Made by a program: the position numbers and the translations under genes. 8,617 nucleotides of DNA from Lysobacteraceae bacterium UBA6001. Its GTDB lineage: Bacteria > Pseudomonadota > Gammaproteobacteria > Xanthomonadales > Xanthomonadaceae. This document shows, piece after piece, positions 6,930 to 8,617 of the stretch; position 1 is the first letter of the stretch; each line of letters starts with the position of its first letter. The notes below the pieces were generated by a model that saw only the letters and a program-made list of their open reading frames with translations, searched no databases and was not told the origin of the DNA. The DNA lies in NCBI GenBank assembly GCA_002429615.1, contig DJAN01000050.1, forward strand, positions 1 to 8,617, written 5' to 3'.

Positions 6930-6958
6930 GACCGTCCCGCCAGTTCGACGGGACAGTC
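6930..6958 (-). terminator. Stem-loop after the pyruvate kinase stop codon, possible terminator or 3' end hairpin
   Basis: On the - strand GACTGTCCCG and CGGGACGGTC form a 10-bp stem with one U-G wobble and a 9-base loop, starting 18 bases after the pyk stop codon. The wobble pairs only in the - strand RNA; the + strand would have a C-A mismatch. This favours a role in the pyruvate kinase transcript. There is no U-tract, so it may be an RNA-stability element or part of a Rho-dependent end. Confidence 0.35.
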
Positions 6959-6976
6959 GCCGGTCACGGCGCGGGC

Positions 6977-8443
6977 TTAGAGCTCGCCCAGGCCCGAGGC
7001 GCGGCCGTCGGGGCCGACTTCCAGCAGGCGCAGCGTGTTGGTCGCGCCGTGGGTTTCCATGTGCTCGCCGCTGGTGAACACCACACGGTCGCCGCCGCTC
7101 AGCAGGTTGGCCTCGACCAGCACGCGGATGCTACCGCGCGCGGCTTCGCGCGGGGTCAGGCCGCGGCTGTCGAAGTTGATCGGGAACACGTCGCGCATCA
7201 TCGCCATCTGCCGGCGCGCGCCGTCGTGGCGGGTCACCGCGTAGATCGGCGCCTTGGCGCGGAAGCGCGACAGGTAGCGCGCGGTGCCGCCGGATTCGGT
7301 CATCGCGACGATGGCGCGCACGCCGACGTGCTCGGACAGGAACATGGTCGCCATGGCGATCGCCTGGTCGGCACGCTCCAGGCCACGCGGGGCCTTGCTG
7401 AAGTCGGCATCGGTCTCGAACTGGCGCTCGGCGCCGAGGCAGATGCGCGCCATCGCTTCGACCGCCCGCACCGGGTAGGCACCGGCGGCGGTTTCGGCCG
7501 ACAGCATCACCGCGTCGGTGCCGTCGATGACGGCGTTGGCGACGTCCAGCACTTCGGCGCGGGTCGGGATCGGGCTTTCGACCATCGACTGCAGCATCTG
7601 GGTGGCGGTGATGACGACTTTGTTCTGCGCCAGCGACTCGCGGATGATCTTCTTCTGCAGGCCCGGCAGTTCGGCGTCGCCGATTTCCACGCCGAGGTCG
7701 CCACGGGCCACCATCACCACGTCGGAGGCTTCGACGATCTCGGCCAGGTTCTCGATCGCTTCGGTGCGCTCGACCTTGGACACCAGGGCGGCGTCACAGC
7801 CGTGCTCGCGGGCGATGCGGCGGGCTTCGTTCATGTCGGCGGCGTTGCGGCAGAACGAGACGGCGATGAAGTCGACGCCGATCTTGGCGACGATGCCGAT
7901 CAGTTCCTTGTCGCGCTCGGTCAGCGCGCCCAGCGACAGGCCGCCACCCTGCTTGTTCAGGCCCTTGCGGTCGGACAGCACACCGTCGTTGAGCACGGTG
8001 CAGACGATGCGCTCGCCCTGCACTTCCACCACGCGCAGCTGCATCAGGCCGTCGTCGAGCAGCAGGACGTCGCCCGGGCCCACGTCCTGCGGCAGGCCGA
8101 GGTAGCTCACACCCACCTGGCTGTGGTCACCAGCCGGGGCGTTGGGGTCGGCGACGAGGTCGAAGCGGTCGCCGGTCTTCAGCACGATCTTGCCTTCGGC
8201 GAAGCGCTCGATGCGGATCTTCGGGCCCGGCAGGTCGGCCAGGATGCCGACTTCAGCGCCCACGCGGGCGGCGGCGGCACGCACGTCGGCGGCACGCTTG
8301 GCCTGGCCGGACGGGTCGCCATGGCTGAAGTTCAGACGCACGACATTGACGCCGGCGCGGAACAGATCCTCCAGCACGCCCGGCGGATCGGTGGCCGGTC
8401 CGAGGGTGGCGAGAATCTTGGTGCGGCGCTGGCGTTCGGTCAT
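6977..8443 (-). CDS. pyk: Pyruvate kinase (PykA-like)
   Basis: It converts phosphoenolpyruvate and ADP to pyruvate and ATP in the cytosol, the final step of glycolysis and of the Entner-Doudoroff route. The 488 residues cover the full family. TKILATLGPATD is at 8-19, RLNFSHG at 36-42, DLPGPKIR at 70-77, the B domain at roughly 75-170, VSFCRN at 195-200, the active-site signature VSKVERTEAI at 221-230 with Lys223, ARGDLG at 246-251, the TATQML loop at 279-284 and the C-terminal domain from about 350. Glu225 and Asp249 are the expected metal ligands. Lys75 sits where potassium-dependent enzymes have Glu, as in E. coli PykA, so potassium independence is predicted. The start at 8443 begins the family homology and has a strong ribosome site. 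The frame is open to 8581, but that adds 46 residues without family resemblance. Aldolase follows 161 bases downstream on the same strand. Confidence 0.96.
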   Translation of the reverse strand: MTERQRRTKILATLGPATDPPGVLEDLFRAGVNVVRLNFSHGDPSGQAKRAADVRAAAARVGAEVGILADLPGPKIRIERFAEGKIVLKTGDRFDLVADPNAPAGDHSQVGVSYLGLPQDVGPGDVLLLDDGLMQLRVVEVQGERIVCTVLNDGVLSDRKGLNKQGGGLSLGALTERDKELIGIVAKIGVDFIAVSFCRNAADMNEARRIAREHGCDAALVSKVERTEAIENLAEIVEASDVVMVARGDLGVEIGDAELPGLQKKIIRESLAQNKVVITATQMLQSMVESPIPTRAEVLDVANAVIDGTDAVMLSAETAAGAYPVRAVEAMARICLGAERQFETDADFSKAPRGLERADQAIAMATMFLSEHVGVRAIVAMTESGGTARYLSRFRAKAPIYAVTRHDGARRQMAMMRDVFPINFDSRGLTPREAARGSIRVLVEANLLSGGDRVVFTSGEHMETHGATNTLRLLEVGPDGRASGLGEL

Positions 8444-8617
8444 GACATTGGGCTCCCCGGAAAAGTCCGGGAAATTAGCACATGCAGGCACACGACTGGA
8501 TGGATTTGCGATATAGCCTGCAGGCAATTGTGGAATGGCTGTTGCAACGTGCGGGGGCGCATGGAGCGAACTGCTGTTCATTGCTTGGTTTTGGTGTGCG
8601 CGGGAAGCGTCGGCTCG
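8444..8617. other. Upstream region of pyruvate kinase, no gene seen
   Basis: No protein or RNA gene can be supported in these 174 bases. They hold three short perfect palindromes: GCCTGCAGGC (8516-8525), CAATTG (8525-8530) and GTTGCAAC (8541-8548). They also hold GGAATGGCTG (8532-8541), identical to an arm of the repeat ahead of the aldolase gene. Weak -10-like hexamers (TATATC, GCTAAT on the - strand) lack a matching -35, so the promoter cannot be placed. Confidence 0.5.
8453..8471 (-). promoter_or_regulatory. Pyruvate kinase ribosome binding site with abutting hairpin
   Basis: On the - strand GGGGAG (complement of 8453-8458) lies 9 bases before the ATG at 8443 and decides that start. Immediately upstream CCCGGA (complement of 8466-8471) can pair with TCCGGG (complement of 8456-8461) around a 4-base loop. 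This would tie up three of the G residues of the ribosome site. Translational control is inference. Confidence 0.45.

Noticed and set aside
6000..6980. 326-codon open frame on the + strand opposite the aldolase gene
   Set aside because: Antisense shadow; the aldolase on the - strand has all catalytic residues and family length.
8444..8581. 46-residue N-terminal extension of pyruvate kinase
   Set aside because: No resemblance to any pyruvate kinase N-terminus, and GGGGAG is correctly placed before the ATG at 8443.
8578..8617. Possible 3' end of an upstream gene on the - strand at the right edge
   Set aside because: Only about 12 codons precede a TGA in one frame, too short to support, and the residues match no expected C-terminus such as that of phosphoglycerate kinase.
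1..8617. Mobile elements, CRISPR arrays, tRNA/rRNA genes, defence or prophage genes
   Set aside because: No repeats with spacers, transposase motifs, tRNA-like folds or terminal inverted repeats were seen; the window is conserved-type metabolic gene content.

Overview
The window is GC-rich, densely coded chromosomal DNA. The gene set and protein sequences suggest a gammaproteobacterium of the Xanthomonadaceae (Xanthomonas, Stenotrophomonas, Luteimonas or Lysobacter relatives). The pointers are a large TonB-dependent receptor, a eukaryotic-type class I aldolase beside pyruvate kinase, and a CysG-like siroheme synthase next to cysK. The genus assignment is inference from family knowledge; no search was run.

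Left part, + strand: the C-terminal uroporphyrinogen-III methyltransferase part of a probable CysG runs in from the left edge. It is followed 22 bases later by cysK (cysteine synthase A). Siroheme is the cofactor of sulfite reductase and CysK consumes the resulting sulfide, so the pair is a sulfur-assimilation unit. It ends at a perfectly palindromic hairpin shared with the convergent receptor gene.

Middle: a 1033-residue TonB-dependent outer-membrane receptor lies on the - strand. A 248-base divergent intergenic region separates it from a 179-residue macrodomain protein of the YmdB (O-acetyl-ADP-ribose deacetylase) family on the + strand. A second bidirectional hairpin terminator closes the macrodomain gene and the convergent aldolase gene.

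Right part, - strand: class I fructose-1,6-bisphosphate aldolase lies downstream of pyruvate kinase, with a 161-base spacer between them. That spacer is the most structured non-coding DNA here. It holds three stem-loops, a near-perfect 16-base palindrome with the look of a LacI-family operator, and a consensus TATAAT ahead of the aldolase gene. A 10-mer from the spacer recurs in the leader of pyruvate kinase. The right edge (8444-8617) is the upstream region of pyruvate kinase and contains no gene I can support.

I see no mobile element, CRISPR array, RNA gene, prophage or defence cassette. The coding content is ordinary core metabolism plus one receptor of unknown substrate. The observations most worth checking are the regulatory structures around the aldolase and pyruvate kinase genes.
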